Source: Oligoflexus sp.
Lineage (GTDB): Bacteria > Bdellovibrionota_B > Oligoflexia > Oligoflexales > Oligoflexaceae
Assembly: GCF_035712445.1 (NCBI RefSeq)
Contig: NZ_DASTAT010000022.1
Span: 1-64,000, forward strand
DNA length: 64,000 nucleotides
Direction: 5' to 3'
Positions 36,248-47,012 of this stretch are shown piece by piece. Each line of letters begins with the position of its first letter. The first letter of the stretch is position 1. The notes beneath the pieces were generated by a model that saw nothing but the letters and a program-made list of their open reading frames with translations, had not been told where the DNA came from and did not search any database. A program made the position numbers and the translations under genes.

Positions 36248-37638
36248 AAGCCATGGAGCCGTCACGTCCTACAAAGAGAAGGTCAAACCTGAGACGGATG
36301 CTCACGTTCAGTCTCAGCCTGCTTCTTATTATCTTTCTTCCCGTATCCGCCAGTGGAAAAACGCCTGTCTATAAGCAGGGCCTGCAGCATTACGCCAAGG
36401 GCGAATTCGATAAGGCCGTGCAGAGCCTGCAGAACGCCTTGAAAAAGAAGCCGAGCAAGGCTGAGAAAGTCAAAATCTATAAATACATTGGCCTGAGCCT
36501 TTATACCCTGGGCCGCCAGGCCGAGGCCGAGAAAAATTTCGAGCAGTGTCTGGCCACCGATTCGGCCTGCAGCATCGAAGCCAAGGAAGCCCTCGATGAA
36601 TCCGTTCTGCCCTTCTTCCAAAACATCAAGCGCGGCGTCAACGAAAGAAAGAATGCACCGAAACCCAAGACCCGCATTCTGGTCAAAACACCGATCAAGG
36701 ACGCTGAAATCCTGATGGATGGCATCCTCCTGGGTCCCGCCAATGCTTCACTCGATGCGAACCCAGGGACGCGCGAGATCACCCTGCAGGCGAAAGGCTA
36801 TCGGCCTCGCCGCGTGAAGATCGCCGTGAATAAGAACGTTGAGAACGTCTACGAAATCTCTCTGGATAAACTGCCGCCCAAGGTGGATGCCAAGGCCCTG
36901 GAGCGGGAGAAGGAAAAGGAAAGAGAGCGCGAGCGGGACAAAGCCAAACAGCAGAAAATCGCGCGCGAAAAGGCCAAGGAAAAGGAACGTGATCGGGAAC
37001 GCGCAGCCCGCAAGCTTGAGGCGCGCAAGGAAAAGGAAAAGAAAGAGAAAGAAAAGGAAAAGGTTCCGCCTGTCCTTCCGAATGAGGATGAAAGCGCGAA
37101 AAAACTCGCGGATCCCGGACCGGAGCCGAAGAAGGAGAGCCTTGAGATGCCGGAAGAAAAAGGCCCTCCGGTCACAGCCGCAGCCTCGTCCCCAGCGGAT
37201 GTTCCCGCCGAGCTGGAGCGCGAACCCGTGAGCATCGCGCACTTTCTGCCGCTCGGCGTTGGTCAGTTCTATAACGGCGATTATCTCCTGGGAACGCTGT
37301 TCCTGACCACGCAGCTCTATGCCGGAGCCGTCATCGTGCAGGCCAATCAGGATATTCAGCAGGCCGAGGACAATGAGCAGGCCGCGATTCGGCGCGCGCA
37401 GGTCGATCCCACCGTGACGCCCGACGATCTTCTCGCGTTCTCACAGGCCAAGCAGGCTTTCGTGAAAGATAAGCAGGAGCGATTGAATCTCGCTTTGGGA
37501 GCTGCGGCGGGCACCTATGTCTTCGGCGTGGTGCATGCACTCATCATGCGGCCTTACGTTTTGCCCGCCGCGGTCAGCATGCAGCTCATGCCCACCGGGA
37601 ATCAGGGCCTTGAGCTGCAGGTTCACTGGGATTTTTAA
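36244..37638 (+). CDS. PEGA/TPR envelope protein with C-terminal membrane part
   Basis: A 464-residue protein. Signal or anchor helix (about 18-38), TPR-like repeats (about 42-110), a PEGA domain (about 138-210, AEILMDGILLG), a highly charged Lys/Glu/Arg helix (about 215-275, low complexity at the DNA level too), and a C-terminal membrane region with HFLPLGVGQFYNGD, which recalls TM2/DUF5683-type modules. GTG at 36244 overlaps the kinase stop; ATG at 36253 is an alternative. Pairing with a PEGA kinase suggests a substrate or scaffold, which is inference. Confidence 0.75.
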   Translation: MKAMEPSRPTKRRSNLRRMLTFSLSLLLIIFLPVSASGKTPVYKQGLQHYAKGEFDKAVQSLQNALKKKPSKAEKVKIYKYIGLSLYTLGRQAEAEKNFEQCLATDSACSIEAKEALDESVLPFFQNIKRGVNERKNAPKPKTRILVKTPIKDAEILMDGILLGPANASLDANPGTREITLQAKGYRPRRVKIAVNKNVENVYEISLDKLPPKVDAKALEREKEKERERERDKAKQQKIAREKAKEKERDRERAARKLEARKEKEKKEKEKEKVPPVLPNEDESAKKLADPGPEPKKESLEMPEEKGPPVTAAASSPADVPAELEREPVSIAHFLPLGVGQFYNGDYLLGTLFLTTQLYAGAVIVQANQDIQQAEDNEQAAIRRAQVDPTVTPDDLLAFSQAKQAFVKDKQERLNLALGAAAGTYVFGVVHALIMRPYVLPAAVSMQLMPTGNQGLELQVHWDF

Positions 37639-40430
37639 TGAGTCGTCGCGGGTGGGGTGGGCTGCCCCGTCCTATCCTTCCGCAGGGAATTGCCATACTG
37701 CACCAGAGTCTGCATCAAAACCTTGCGGCTGATAGGCTTGCTGATATGGGAATTGAAACCGCTCGCAAGGCAGCGCTGCCGCTCCTCGCCCATCGCATGC
37801 GCGGTCAATGCCACAATCGGTTTGCCATAACCCTGACGTCTGAGTTCCTGCGCCGCGGCATAGCCATCCATCTCGGGCATCTGAAGATCCATGAGGATGC
37901 AATCAAAGGCGCCACCAAGAGCCTTCTGCACACCTTCGCGACCGTTCGAGGCCGTCTCCACTTTCACGCCGCTCATCTTCAGCATGCGCGTGACGAGCAG
38001 CTGATTGTCCTGACTATCTTCCACCAAAAGCACTTTCAGATGATCCAAAGAGATGCTGACTTCCTCGGGCCGCACTTCGGCACCGGCGCGGATCGGAGCC
38101 ACAGTGCGCATGGTTTCACCCGGATCTATCGTCACAGTGAATTCACTGCCGACACCGGGAACGCTGCTGGTCAGCTCCACATCCCCGCCCAGGGAACTGG
38201 CGAGTTTTTTGGAAAGGACCAGTCCAAGTCCAGTTCCACCGAATCGCCGCGTGGTCGAGCTATCCGCCTGGGCAAAGGGCTCGAACAGCCGGGTCGCCTG
38301 TATGCTGCTGATCCCGCGACCGGTATCCCGAATGATAAAGGCCAAACGCTGGCGACCATTGTCGCCTTCCGTTTGCCGGATGGTCACCGAAATCAGACCA
38401 TGATCGGTGAACTTGATCGCATTGCCCACGATATTGAAGAGCACCTGGCGGAGACGCAGGGGATCGGTCGTGATATGCGAAGGCACCTGGCCCTCGGTCG
38501 TGACCGTGAGCCTGAGGCCTTTTTCCCTTGCTTCCAGCGACAGCAGCATATTGATATCGGTCAGGATATCATCCAAAGGCACCAGCACTTTCTCGACATC
38601 GAGCTTGCCCGCTTCGACCTTCGAGAGATCCAAAATATCGTTGATGATATTGGAAAGGAGTTTACCGTTCCGCTTGATGACTTCCACGCAGTTCATGCGC
38701 TCGGAAAGCGGCTGATTCTCGTCCAGCATCAGCTCGGAAAAGCCCATCACAGCGCCCAGAGGCGTGCGGATTTCGTGGCTCATGTTGGCCAGGAACGCGC
38801 TCTTCGCCTTGTTCGCGGCTTCGGCCAATTCCTTGGCCGCGACGAGTTCCTCCTGCTTTTTACGCAGAAGGCGCTCGATCCGCTCCCTTTCACTGATCTC
38901 GGCCCGCAAAGCTTTGTTGGCCTGCTCCAGTTCCGCCGTTCGTTCCTTCACGCGAATATCGAGGATCTCGTAAGCACGCTGCAGGGTTTCATCGGCCGTC
39001 TTGCGATCGGTGATATCGCGGGTGACGATGGCAAAGCCCCGCAATTGATCCGAAGAGTCCCAAAGGGCCGTGATCACCGAGTTGGCCCAGAACATGGAAC
39101 CATCGCGACGAACGCGCAGAGCTTCCTCTTCAAATTTGCCGTCTTCGATGGCCTTGTAAAGACCCAGTTCGGGAATGCCCTGCTCGATGGCCTGCGCCGT
39201 ATAAAAAACCGAGTGGCTCTGGCCGATGATTTCCACGCTGTCGTAACCTTTGATGCGACGCGCCCCATCATTCCAGGTCCGCACATTCCCCTTCTGATCC
39301 AGCATATAGATCGCGTGATCCTTCACTCCCGCCACGAGCAGGCGGAAACGCTCTTCGCTTTCCTTCAGGGTCTGCTCCGCTTTCTTGCGCTGAATGAAAA
39401 GGCCGACGCGTGATCCGATATCCACCAGCGCGGAAAGGACAAGGCCGTCCTCGCTGCCGATCGAGGCATCAATGAATTCCACGACGCCGACGAGCTGATC
39501 GCCTTCCCAAATGGGAAGCGCGACGATGCCCCTCTCCTGCTTATCGCTGAACACGCGGCCGCGCTGCAGATGCTGGGAACCTTCCCTTATCCACATGGGA
39601 CAGGCTTTTTCCCAGGCGATTCCTACTCCGTCTTCACCTTTTTCCAGCTTCACGCCCTGGGTGTGTTCCGCGAGTTCATGCATGGCTGGGGACTGATCGT
39701 GCCAGATATGATGGACCTGCATAAGCTGGGGGTCGCCATCAATCGACCAGATCGCCGACCAGCTCCATTCCAGACCGCGGCCGACGATTTCCAGGAGGCG
39801 CGGCATCGCCTCGACGATGCCATTGGATTCCGCCAGGATGCGGGTCACATCCAGCTGGATGCGCTGCATCTTTTCGATACGCTTTTTATAGGCGTTTTCC
39901 AAAAGGGCTTCACGGATCTGCTGCGATTGGATGGCCGCCTGCTGCTTCAGTTCTGCGATGCGATATTCTTTTTCGCGCCTTTCGCTTTCCAGAAGCTCCG
40001 CGACCTGGCTGCGGATCAGAAGCTTTTGGCGGAAGAGCTGCACGAACACAGCGACCTTCGCCTTCACCACTTCCGGAGCCAAAGGCTTTTGCAGATAATC
40101 CACGGCGCCGACATCATAACCACGGAAGATATCCGCGACATCGGCTTCCATGGCTGTCAGGAAAATAATGGGAATCTCGCGCAGGCTATCCGATTTTTTG
40201 ATTCGAGTCGCCAGCTCGAAACCATCCATGCCCGGCATCATCACATCCGCGAGGATGACGGCGAATTCTGCGCTCTTCAATTTTTCCAGAGCCTCAAGCC
40301 CCGACGTTGCCATGACAAGGTTATAGTCCGGCATGCAAAGAAAAGATTCGAGGGCAATCAAATTGCTCGGCTTGTCATCGACCAACAAAATATTCACTGT
40401 TGGCTGCGTCTGAGCCGCTGCCGAATCCAT
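37635..40430 (-). CDS. Soluble hybrid histidine kinase (REC-GAF-PAS-HK-REC)
   Basis: A 931-residue cytoplasmic kinase with no membrane segment. Order: receiver (about 10-130, D62 in ILADVMMP), coiled coil, GAF-like (about 185-350), PAS (about 360-480), coiled coil, HisKA with H552 in NMSHEIRTP, HATPase (about 660-780, DTGRGI and GGTGLGL) and a second receiver (about 800-915, D848 in LMDLQMP). AAGGGAG precedes the ATG and includes the stop of the upstream HAMP-repeat kinase, ten bases away, so the two are probably one operon. Its end overlaps the PEGA protein gene by four bases. Confidence 0.93.
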   Translation of the reverse strand: MDSAAAQTQPTVNILLVDDKPSNLIALESFLCMPDYNLVMATSGLEALEKLKSAEFAVILADVMMPGMDGFELATRIKKSDSLREIPIIFLTAMEADVADIFRGYDVGAVDYLQKPLAPEVVKAKVAVFVQLFRQKLLIRSQVAELLESERREKEYRIAELKQQAAIQSQQIREALLENAYKKRIEKMQRIQLDVTRILAESNGIVEAMPRLLEIVGRGLEWSWSAIWSIDGDPQLMQVHHIWHDQSPAMHELAEHTQGVKLEKGEDGVGIAWEKACPMWIREGSQHLQRGRVFSDKQERGIVALPIWEGDQLVGVVEFIDASIGSEDGLVLSALVDIGSRVGLFIQRKKAEQTLKESEERFRLLVAGVKDHAIYMLDQKGNVRTWNDGARRIKGYDSVEIIGQSHSVFYTAQAIEQGIPELGLYKAIEDGKFEEEALRVRRDGSMFWANSVITALWDSSDQLRGFAIVTRDITDRKTADETLQRAYEILDIRVKERTAELEQANKALRAEISERERIERLLRKKQEELVAAKELAEAANKAKSAFLANMSHEIRTPLGAVMGFSELMLDENQPLSERMNCVEVIKRNGKLLSNIINDILDLSKVEAGKLDVEKVLVPLDDILTDINMLLSLEAREKGLRLTVTTEGQVPSHITTDPLRLRQVLFNIVGNAIKFTDHGLISVTIRQTEGDNGRQRLAFIIRDTGRGISSIQATRLFEPFAQADSSTTRRFGGTGLGLVLSKKLASSLGGDVELTSSVPGVGSEFTVTIDPGETMRTVAPIRAGAEVRPEEVSISLDHLKVLLVEDSQDNQLLVTRMLKMSGVKVETASNGREGVQKALGGAFDCILMDLQMPEMDGYAAAQELRRQGYGKPIVALTAHAMGEERQRCLASGFNSHISKPISRKVLMQTLVQYGNSLRKDRTGQPTPPATTH

Positions 40431-40440
40431 ACAGACTCCC

Positions 40441-43400
40441 TTAGTTCACCGAAGCTTTTTTTATCTGTAACCAAGCATACATGACTGAGAGCAGTTTTTC
40501 CGGATCAACGGGCTTGGTCACATAATCCGAGGCACCAGCCTGAATTGCCTTATCACGATCGCCTTTCATGGCTTTGGCTGTCAAAGAGATAATGGGCAAA
40601 CGGCTGAAACGCGGGTCCTGCCTTATGGTCCGGGTCGCCTCGATGCCATCCATTTCCGGCATCATCATATCCATGAGCACCAGATCCACGTCTGGATGAG
40701 CCTGCAGATGTGAAATAGCGACCTTGCCATTTTCAGCATGTATGACTTGCATTTTGCGTTCTTCAAGAACCGAGTCAATCGCAAAGATATTGCGGCTATC
40801 ATCATCCACAACCAGAATCTTGGCGCCATTGAAGTCGGCATCCTGCGGTAAAGCCGGAATGTGGGAGTTGTTTTCCGTGCTGGACTCCACAGACACAGGC
40901 TGTGTCAGTTCAACGCCATTATAATTCTGCGGTAAATAAAGGGTAAAGGTGCTGCCCTGATCCGGAGCACTGACGACTTCCAGCCATCCCCCGAGGAGGC
41001 GCGTGATCTCGCGACTGATGGTCAGACCAAGGCCTGTTCCGCCGTACTTCCGGCTCGTCGTTCCATCGGCCTGCTGGAAGGCTTCGAAGATGAGTTTTTG
41101 TTTTTCAATCGGAATGCCGATGCCCGTATCCCGCACGGCGAAGGCCACCACGGTTCCCGACTGGGGGATGATGCCGTGACCGATGCGCTGCTCTTTGCTG
41201 ACCGGACTCACCGTCATGACCACACGGCCACGTTCGGTGAACTTGAAAGCATTCGACAGAAGATTTTTGAGAATCTGCTGCAGGCGGTTGACGTCGGTGA
41301 ACATCGTCCGCGGCAGGTTCTGGTCCATGATGATCTGGAAATCCAGGCCTTTTTGTTCCGCCATATGACGGAAGGTGCGTTCCACATAGTCCTGAACTTC
41401 CGGCAGATCGAACTCTTTCGGGTTGATCGGCATCTTGCCCGCTTCGATTTTGGACAGATCCAGAATCTCATTGATCAGGGCCAGAAGATCGTTACCCGAT
41501 GAGTAGACGGTGCTGGCGAATTTCACCTGCTCCGGCGTCAGGTTTCTGTCCTTATTATCGGCCAGCATCTTCGAAAGGATCAAAAGGCTATTCAAAGGGG
41601 TACGGAGTTCATGCGACATGTTCGCCAGGAACTCCGACTTGTACTTGGAAATAAGCTGCAGCTGCTCGGCTTTTTCTTCGACGCTGCGCGACGCCAGTTC
41701 CACCTCGCGGTTTTTGACTTCGAGGAGCTTGGCTTTTTCGTTCAGCTCGTTCGCCTGGGCTTCGAGTTCGGCGTTGGACCGTTTCAGCTCCTGCAGCAGT
41801 TCTTCCGTCCGCATCGAGGACGAGATCATGTTCAAAATCACGCCGATGGAATCCATCAGCTGATCCAGGAAACTCAGATGGTTTTCGCTGAAGATCTTGA
41901 ACGAGGCGAGTTCGATGACGGCCTTGATTTCCCCTTCGAAAAGAACGGGCAGCACCACCACGTTGCGAGCGGGCGCATCGCCCATGCCCGAGGTGATATG
42001 AATGAAGCCCTCGGGAACATCGGACATCAGGATGCGCTTTTTCTCGAAGGCGCACTGACCGATCAGGCTCTCTTTCAAACGATAGGTATGCGAGAGGCTC
42101 TTTCTGACTGAATAACCATAGCTCGCGATCAGATTCAGAACCGGAGTGGTCCGATCGTCGGCGGTTTCCATCATGAAAAAGCCGCCATGCTGCGCGCCGA
42201 CCAGCGGGGTCAGCTCGGACATGATCAGCTGGGCTACCGAGATGATATTGCGCTGACCCTGCATCATACCCGAGAACTTCGCGAGGTTGGTTTTCAGCCA
42301 GTCCTGCTCGTTGTTCTTCTGGGTCGTGTCCTTCAGGTTCGCAATCATCTGGTTGATGTTGTCTTTCAGCGCGGCCACCTCGCCCATCGCTTCGACGTTG
42401 ATCGAACGGGTCAGGTCACCCTTCGTTACCGCGGTCGAGACTTCGGCAATCGCACGCACCTGAGAGGTCAGGTTACCGGCGAGCTGGTTCACGTTATCGG
42501 TCAAATCACGCCAGGTGCCGAAGGCTCCTGGGACTTTCGCCTGTCCACCCAGCTTCCCTTCGATCCCGACCTCGCGGGCCACAGTCGTCACCTGATCGGC
42601 GAAGGTGCGGAGAGTATCGGTCATGCTGTTGATGGTTTCCGCGAGCGCGGCCACCTCGCCTTTCGCTTCCAGGACGAATTTCTCGTTCAGATTACCATTC
42701 GCAACGGCCGTCACGACCTTCACGATACCGCGCACCTGGGTGGTGAGGTTCGAGGCCATGATATTCACGTTATCGGTCAAGTCCTTCCAGGTACCGGCCA
42801 CACCAGGCACGCGGGCCTGGGCTCCCAGCTTCCCTTCGATCCCGACCTCACGGGCGACCGTGGTCACCTGATCGGCGAAGATGCGGAGCGTATCGGTCAT
42901 GCTGTTGATGGTTTCCGCGAGGGCGGCCACCTCGCCTTTGGCTTCGAGCACGAATTTCTCGTTCAGGTTTCCGTTGGCCACCGCGGTCACGACCTTGATG
43001 ATACCGCGCACCTGTTTGGTGAGGTTACCAGCCATGAAGTTTACGTTATCGGTCAGGTCCTTCCAGATGCCTGAAACGCCCTTCACTTCCGCCTGGCCAC
43101 CGAGTTTTCCTTCCGTGCCCACCTCTTTCGCCACACGGGTTACTTCGGCTGCGAAGGAGTTCAGCTGATCCACCATCACGTTGATCGTGTTCTTCAGCTC
43201 CAGGATCTCGCCCTTCGCATCAACCGTAATTTTCTGGGACAAATCGCCCTTCGCAACGGCTGTTGTCACTTTTGCGATGTTACGCACCTGAGCGGTGAGG
43301 TTTCCTGCGAGACCGTTCACGTTATCGGTCAGGTCCTTCCAGGTTCCCGACACACCCTTCACTTCCGCCTGGCCACCGAGCTTCCCTTCGGTACCCACCT

Positions 43401-45948
43401 CTTTCGCCACACGGGTTACCTCGGCTGCGAAGGAGTTCAGCTGATCCACCATCACGTTGATCGTGTTCTTCAGCTCCAGGATCTCGCCCTTCGCGTCGAC
43501 TGTAATCTTCTGCGAGAGGTCACCCTTTGCAACAGCCGTGGTTACTTTTGCAATGTTACGCACCTGGGTTGTCAGGTTAGCGGCCAGACCGTTTACGTTA
43601 TCAGTCAGGTCTTTCCAGGTTCCCGATACGCCTTTCACATCCGCCTGGCCACCGAGTTTTCCTTCGGTGCCCACCTCTTTCGCCACACGGGTTACCTCGG
43701 CTGCGAAGGAGCGGAGCGTATCCACCATCGTGTTGATGGTATTTTTAAGTTCGGAGATCTCGCCCTTCGCATCGACCGTAATTTTCTGCGAAAGGTCACC
43801 CTTCGCAACGGCCGTCGTTACGTTTGCGATATTACGCACCTGAGCGGTCAGGTTTGCAGCAAGGCCGTTCACGTTATCGGTCAGGTCCTTCCAGGTGCCG
43901 GCGACGCCTTTAACGTCGGCCTGGCCACCCAGCTTTCCTTCGGTACCCACCTCTTTCGCCACACGGGTTACTTCGGCTGCGAAGGAGTTCAGCTGATCCA
44001 CCATCACGTTGATCGTGTTCTTCAGCTCCAGGATCTCGCCCTTCGCATCGACCGTGATTTTCTGCGAAAGGTCACCCTTCGCAACGGCCGTCGTCACCTT
44101 CGCGATGTTACGCACCTGCGCGGTCAGATTTCCTGCCAGACCGTTCACATTATCGGTCAGGTCCTTCCAGGTACCGGCGACGCCTTTAACGTCGGCCTGG
44201 CCACCCAGCTTCCCTTCGGTACCCACCTCTTTCGCCACACGGGTTACCTCGGCTGCGAAGGAGTTCAGCTGATCCACCATCACGTTGATCGTGTTCTTCA
44301 GCTCCAGGATCTCGCCCTTCGCATCGACCGTAATTTTCTGCGACAGGTCACCCTTCGCAACGGCCGTCGTCACCTTTGCGATGTTACGCACCTGCGCGGT
44401 CAGATTTCCTGCGAGGCCGTTCACGTTATCGGTCAGATCCTTCCAGGTTCCCGACACGCCTTTCACATCCGCCTGGCCACCGAGTTTGCCTTCGGTACCG
44501 ACCTCTTTCGCCACACGGGTTACCTCGGCAGCGAAGGAGCGCAGCGTATCCACCATCGTATTGATGGTATTTTTCAGCTCAAGGATCTCGCCCTTCGCAT
44601 CGACCGTAATCTTCTGCGAAAGGTCACCGTTCGCCACCGCAGTGGTTACTTTTGCGATGTTACGCACCTGAGCGGTAAGGTTGCCTGCAAGGCCGTTCAC
44701 GTTATCGGTCAGGTCCTTCCAGGTTCCCGACACGCCTTTCACATCGGCCTGTCCGGCCAGCTTCCCTTCGGTTCCCACTTCCTTGGCCACACGAGTTACC
44801 TCGGCAGCGAAGGAGCGCAGCGTATCCACCATCGTGTTGATGGTATTCTTCAGTTCATAAATCTCACCGCGCGCATCCACAGTGATTTTCTGGGAAAGGT
44901 CACCGTTCGCCACCGCGGTGGTTACTTTTGCGATGTTACGCACCTGAGCGGTGAGGTTCGCTGCCAGACCGTTGACGTTATCGGTCAGGTCCTTCCAGGT
45001 CCCCGATACGCCCTTCACTTCCGCCTGGCCACCGAGTTTCCCTTCAGTACCGACTTCCTTGGCCACGCGCGTGACTTCAGCCGCGAACGACGACAGCTGG
45101 TCCACCATCACGTTGATCGTGTTCTTCAGCTCCAGGATTTCCCCGCGCGCATCGACCGTGATTTTCTGGGTAAGATCGCCTTTGGCAACGGCCGTCGTCA
45201 CCTTTGCGATGTTACGCACCTGCGCCGTCAGGTTACCGGCAAGGCCATTCACATTATCCGTCAGGTCCCGCCAGGTTCCCGACACGCCTTTCACATCCGC
45301 CTGACCACCCAGCTTCCCTTCGTTACCGACCTCTTTCGCGACCCGGGTTACTTCGGCAGCGAAGGAGTTCAGCTGGTCCACCATCGAGTTTACCGTGGTG
45401 CCAATGCGGAGAAATTCACCACGTACCGGACGGCCTTCGATTTCCAGTATCATTTTTTGCGAAAGGTCGCCCTTTGCCACCGCCGTGATCACGCGCGCAA
45501 CTTCATTCGTCGGTGCGACAAGGTCACCGATCAGCTGGTTCACCGAATTGACGCTGGTGGCCCACGAACCCTTGGCCGGGCCGACCGACGCACGTTCCGT
45601 CATGCGCCCTTCCTGACCGACGATCTTGCCAACCCGGACCAGTTCGTTCGAAAGGTGTTCGTTAAGCCCGATGATATCGTTGAGAAGCTCGCCCACGCGG
45701 CCCAGGATATCGCCTTTTTCATAGTCAAAGCGCACCGAGAAATCCCCGGATTTCACCGCTTTCAGGACTTCGACCAATTGCTCGATTTCGTCTTTCTCGG
45801 CCAGCGCCACCTGCTCCCATTCGGAGCCCCGCGAAGGCTTGGCGCGATTAGGTTTCGAGGAACGAGGGTCGTGGGAATTGCCTTGAAAAGTTCCCGCTTG
45901 TTTAAAACTGCGATGAGCTTTGACTTCTTTTTCAGCCGTGGGCTTCAT
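40441..45948 (-). CDS. Giant HAMP-repeat hybrid histidine kinase
   Basis: A soluble 1835-residue kinase. A short disordered N-terminus is followed by a degenerate HAMP region (about 45-190) and eleven near-identical 92-residue units (about 193-1203), each holding two HAMP modules ([16 protein letters not shown] and [15 protein letters not shown]). Then come a GAF domain (about 1215-1375), coiled coil, HisKA with H1446 in NMSHELRTP, HATPase (DTGIGI, GGTGLGL) and a receiver with D1760. The layout matches fungal group III (Nik1-type) kinases. The ATG at 45948 has GAGG eight bases before it; in-frame starts upstream would lie at or before the likely transcription start. Confidence 0.93.
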   Translation of the reverse strand: MKPTAEKEVKAHRSFKQAGTFQGNSHDPRSSKPNRAKPSRGSEWEQVALAEKDEIEQLVEVLKAVKSGDFSVRFDYEKGDILGRVGELLNDIIGLNEHLSNELVRVGKIVGQEGRMTERASVGPAKGSWATSVNSVNQLIGDLVAPTNEVARVITAVAKGDLSQKMILEIEGRPVRGEFLRIGTTVNSMVDQLNSFAAEVTRVAKEVGNEGKLGGQADVKGVSGTWRDLTDNVNGLAGNLTAQVRNIAKVTTAVAKGDLTQKITVDARGEILELKNTINVMVDQLSSFAAEVTRVAKEVGTEGKLGGQAEVKGVSGTWKDLTDNVNGLAANLTAQVRNIAKVTTAVANGDLSQKITVDARGEIYELKNTINTMVDTLRSFAAEVTRVAKEVGTEGKLAGQADVKGVSGTWKDLTDNVNGLAGNLTAQVRNIAKVTTAVANGDLSQKITVDAKGEILELKNTINTMVDTLRSFAAEVTRVAKEVGTEGKLGGQADVKGVSGTWKDLTDNVNGLAGNLTAQVRNIAKVTTAVAKGDLSQKITVDAKGEILELKNTINVMVDQLNSFAAEVTRVAKEVGTEGKLGGQADVKGVAGTWKDLTDNVNGLAGNLTAQVRNIAKVTTAVAKGDLSQKITVDAKGEILELKNTINVMVDQLNSFAAEVTRVAKEVGTEGKLGGQADVKGVAGTWKDLTDNVNGLAANLTAQVRNIANVTTAVAKGDLSQKITVDAKGEISELKNTINTMVDTLRSFAAEVTRVAKEVGTEGKLGGQADVKGVSGTWKDLTDNVNGLAANLTTQVRNIAKVTTAVAKGDLSQKITVDAKGEILELKNTINVMVDQLNSFAAEVTRVAKEVGTEGKLGGQAEVKGVSGTWKDLTDNVNGLAGNLTAQVRNIAKVTTAVAKGDLSQKITVDAKGEILELKNTINVMVDQLNSFAAEVTRVAKEVGTEGKLGGQAEVKGVSGIWKDLTDNVNFMAGNLTKQVRGIIKVVTAVANGNLNEKFVLEAKGEVAALAETINSMTDTLRIFADQVTTVAREVGIEGKLGAQARVPGVAGTWKDLTDNVNIMASNLTTQVRGIVKVVTAVANGNLNEKFVLEAKGEVAALAETINSMTDTLRTFADQVTTVAREVGIEGKLGGQAKVPGAFGTWRDLTDNVNQLAGNLTSQVRAIAEVSTAVTKGDLTRSINVEAMGEVAALKDNINQMIANLKDTTQKNNEQDWLKTNLAKFSGMMQGQRNIISVAQLIMSELTPLVGAQHGGFFMMETADDRTTPVLNLIASYGYSVRKSLSHTYRLKESLIGQCAFEKKRILMSDVPEGFIHITSGMGDAPARNVVVLPVLFEGEIKAVIELASFKIFSENHLSFLDQLMDSIGVILNMISSSMRTEELLQELKRSNAELEAQANELNEKAKLLEVKNREVELASRSVEEKAEQLQLISKYKSEFLANMSHELRTPLNSLLILSKMLADNKDRNLTPEQVKFASTVYSSGNDLLALINEILDLSKIEAGKMPINPKEFDLPEVQDYVERTFRHMAEQKGLDFQIIMDQNLPRTMFTDVNRLQQILKNLLSNAFKFTERGRVVMTVSPVSKEQRIGHGIIPQSGTVVAFAVRDTGIGIPIEKQKLIFEAFQQADGTTSRKYGGTGLGLTISREITRLLGGWLEVVSAPDQGSTFTLYLPQNYNGVELTQPVSVESSTENNSHIPALPQDADFNGAKILVVDDDSRNIFAIDSVLEERKMQVIHAENGKVAISHLQAHPDVDLVLMDMMMPEMDGIEATRTIRQDPRFSRLPIISLTAKAMKGDRDKAIQAGASDYVTKPVDPEKLLSVMYAWLQIKKASVN
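42340..45370 (-). repeat. Eleven tandem 276-bp HAMP-pair repeats
   Basis: Eleven in-frame direct repeats of 276 bp within the kinase gene. Units 1-8 are nearly identical in protein and in DNA; units 9-11, toward the GAF domain, diverge ([10 protein letters not shown] becomes [10 protein letters not shown]). Alternate units end in VMVDQLNSF or TMVDTLRSF. Such repeats are prone to copy-number change by recombination and to assembly collapse. Confidence 0.9.
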
Positions 45949-45984
45949 TCCGAAAACCTCTAAATAAGGCGTCATATTTAAGAA

Positions 45985-45990
45985 ATTATA
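45985..45990 (-). promoter_or_regulatory. Consensus -10 of the HAMP-kinase operon
   Basis: TATAAT on the minus strand, 37 bases before the chosen start; no clear -35 is visible. A transcription start near 45978 would place the in-frame ATG at 45975 at the very 5' end, supporting the start at 45948. Confidence 0.45.
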
Positions 45991-46354
45991 CGAGACTTTG
46001 GACAATATGGGTCGTGACTGCGAAACAATCCAGTGATCCAGCTTGGCGGTAAAAAACGATCAGATCCAACTTAGACGCTCATCAGGAAGAACCTCAAGCT
46101 AAATCTGACGAGGTCGTCAGTGCGAATCTGCTTCCCTGCATGCCTACACCCTTGAGGGAAAATTCGCAAAAAGCCAAAGAGACCGAAGGCAATTTCCTTC
46201 ATGTACTTTTAGACCTTCATCTTCAAAAAGGCTGTCTCCAAAATACTACAGTGTAATCAGCATTTTGAAGGTTGATTAATGAGCATAACCCTGCCAGCCT
46301 TAGAGCACAGCTTGCTCTGGAACCTTCATCGCATGGGTCACCCTGGGAGATTGG
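45991..46354. other. Divergent intergenic region, no gene seen
   Basis: About 360 bases between the HAMP-kinase operon and the winged-helix gene. It is AT-richer than its surroundings. I find no convincing small ORF with a ribosome site, no strong hairpin and no clear promoter for the rightward genes. Confidence 0.5.
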
Positions 46355-46732
46355 ATGACAAGCGCAAGGCTCGACCAGAATATCGAAAAATTCATTTATG
46401 CCTGCATCAACTCCGTGGAGCAGCTTGAGATCCTTTTGCTTTTACGCAATAGGCAGGAAAGTGATGCGGATACAATTACCCAGGAATTGCGCACGACATC
46501 TTCGTCTGTCGAAAAGCGATTGGCGGATCTTATGCGTAAAAACCTGGTGACTCTGCGTGAGCATGAGGGCAAACGGACTTATGTCTATGATCCCCCGAGC
46601 CAGTATGTCGAGACCCTGGATCAATTGGCGTCTCTTTACAACACGCATCGCGTGTCCGTGATCAATCTGATTTTCTCCAAACCACCCGATGCCCTGACCG
46701 GCTTTTCGGATGCTTTTCGATTTAAGGAGTGA
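46355..46732 (+). CDS. Winged-helix (MarR-like) small regulator
   Basis: A 125-residue protein with a winged helix-turn-helix in the first 90 residues: EQLEILLLLRN, TITQELRTTSSSVEKRLADLMRKNLV as recognition region and the wing VTLREHEGKRTYVYDP. No effector domain. GGGAG precedes the ATG. It is followed by two small membrane proteins (a gap of two bases to the first), forming a three-gene cassette divergent from the hybrid kinases. It could act on DNA or as a partner of the membrane proteins. Confidence 0.7.
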   Translation: MTSARLDQNIEKFIYACINSVEQLEILLLLRNRQESDADTITQELRTTSSSVEKRLADLMRKNLVTLREHEGKRTYVYDPPSQYVETLDQLASLYNTHRVSVINLIFSKPPDALTGFSDAFRFKE

Positions 46733-46734
46733 CC

Positions 46735-46995
46735 ATGGCATCCATAGTGTATGCTTTGTCGACCTTGACCTGCATTGCCTGCGCGTATCTCTTGCTGCGG
46801 TCCTTCAAGCGCAATGGAACGCGCCTGCTCCTTTGGAGTGGGCTCTGCTTCGTGGGGCTCGCCTTGAATAATGTGCTGGCAACCATAGACGTGAATACGC
46901 CCGCAGAACTTATGGACTTGTCTACGCTGCGTGTTATGGTATCCATCATCAGTGTTGCGATATTAATCTATGGTCTGACCTGGGAATCCATCTGA
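46735..46995 (+). CDS. Small membrane protein, DUF5985-like (first of two)
   Basis: An 86-residue protein with three hydrophobic helices and the segment RLLLWSGLCFVGLALNNVL, which resembles DUF5985. The ATG at 46735 is five bases after AAGGAG; a GTG two codons earlier is not needed. The downstream gene encodes a similar small membrane protein, and the two may form a heteromer. Function unknown. Confidence 0.65.
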   Translation: MASIVYALSTLTCIACAYLLLRSFKRNGTRLLLWSGLCFVGLALNNVLATIDVNTPAELMDLSTLRVMVSIISVAILIYGLTWESI

Positions 46996-47012
46996 ACGCA
47001 GATGAGGGGACG

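Noticed and set aside
36895..37068. Low-complexity DNA as a mobile or repeat element
   Set aside because: It encodes the charged Lys/Glu/Arg helix of the PEGA/TPR protein in frame.
43457..45304. Repeated open frames on the plus strand opposite the HAMP units
   Set aside because: They are periodic antisense shadows of the repeats, with no ribosome sites and no independent coding character.
42340..45370. CRISPR-like or satellite repeats
   Set aside because: The 276-bp units are in frame, without spacers, and encode HAMP modules of one kinase.
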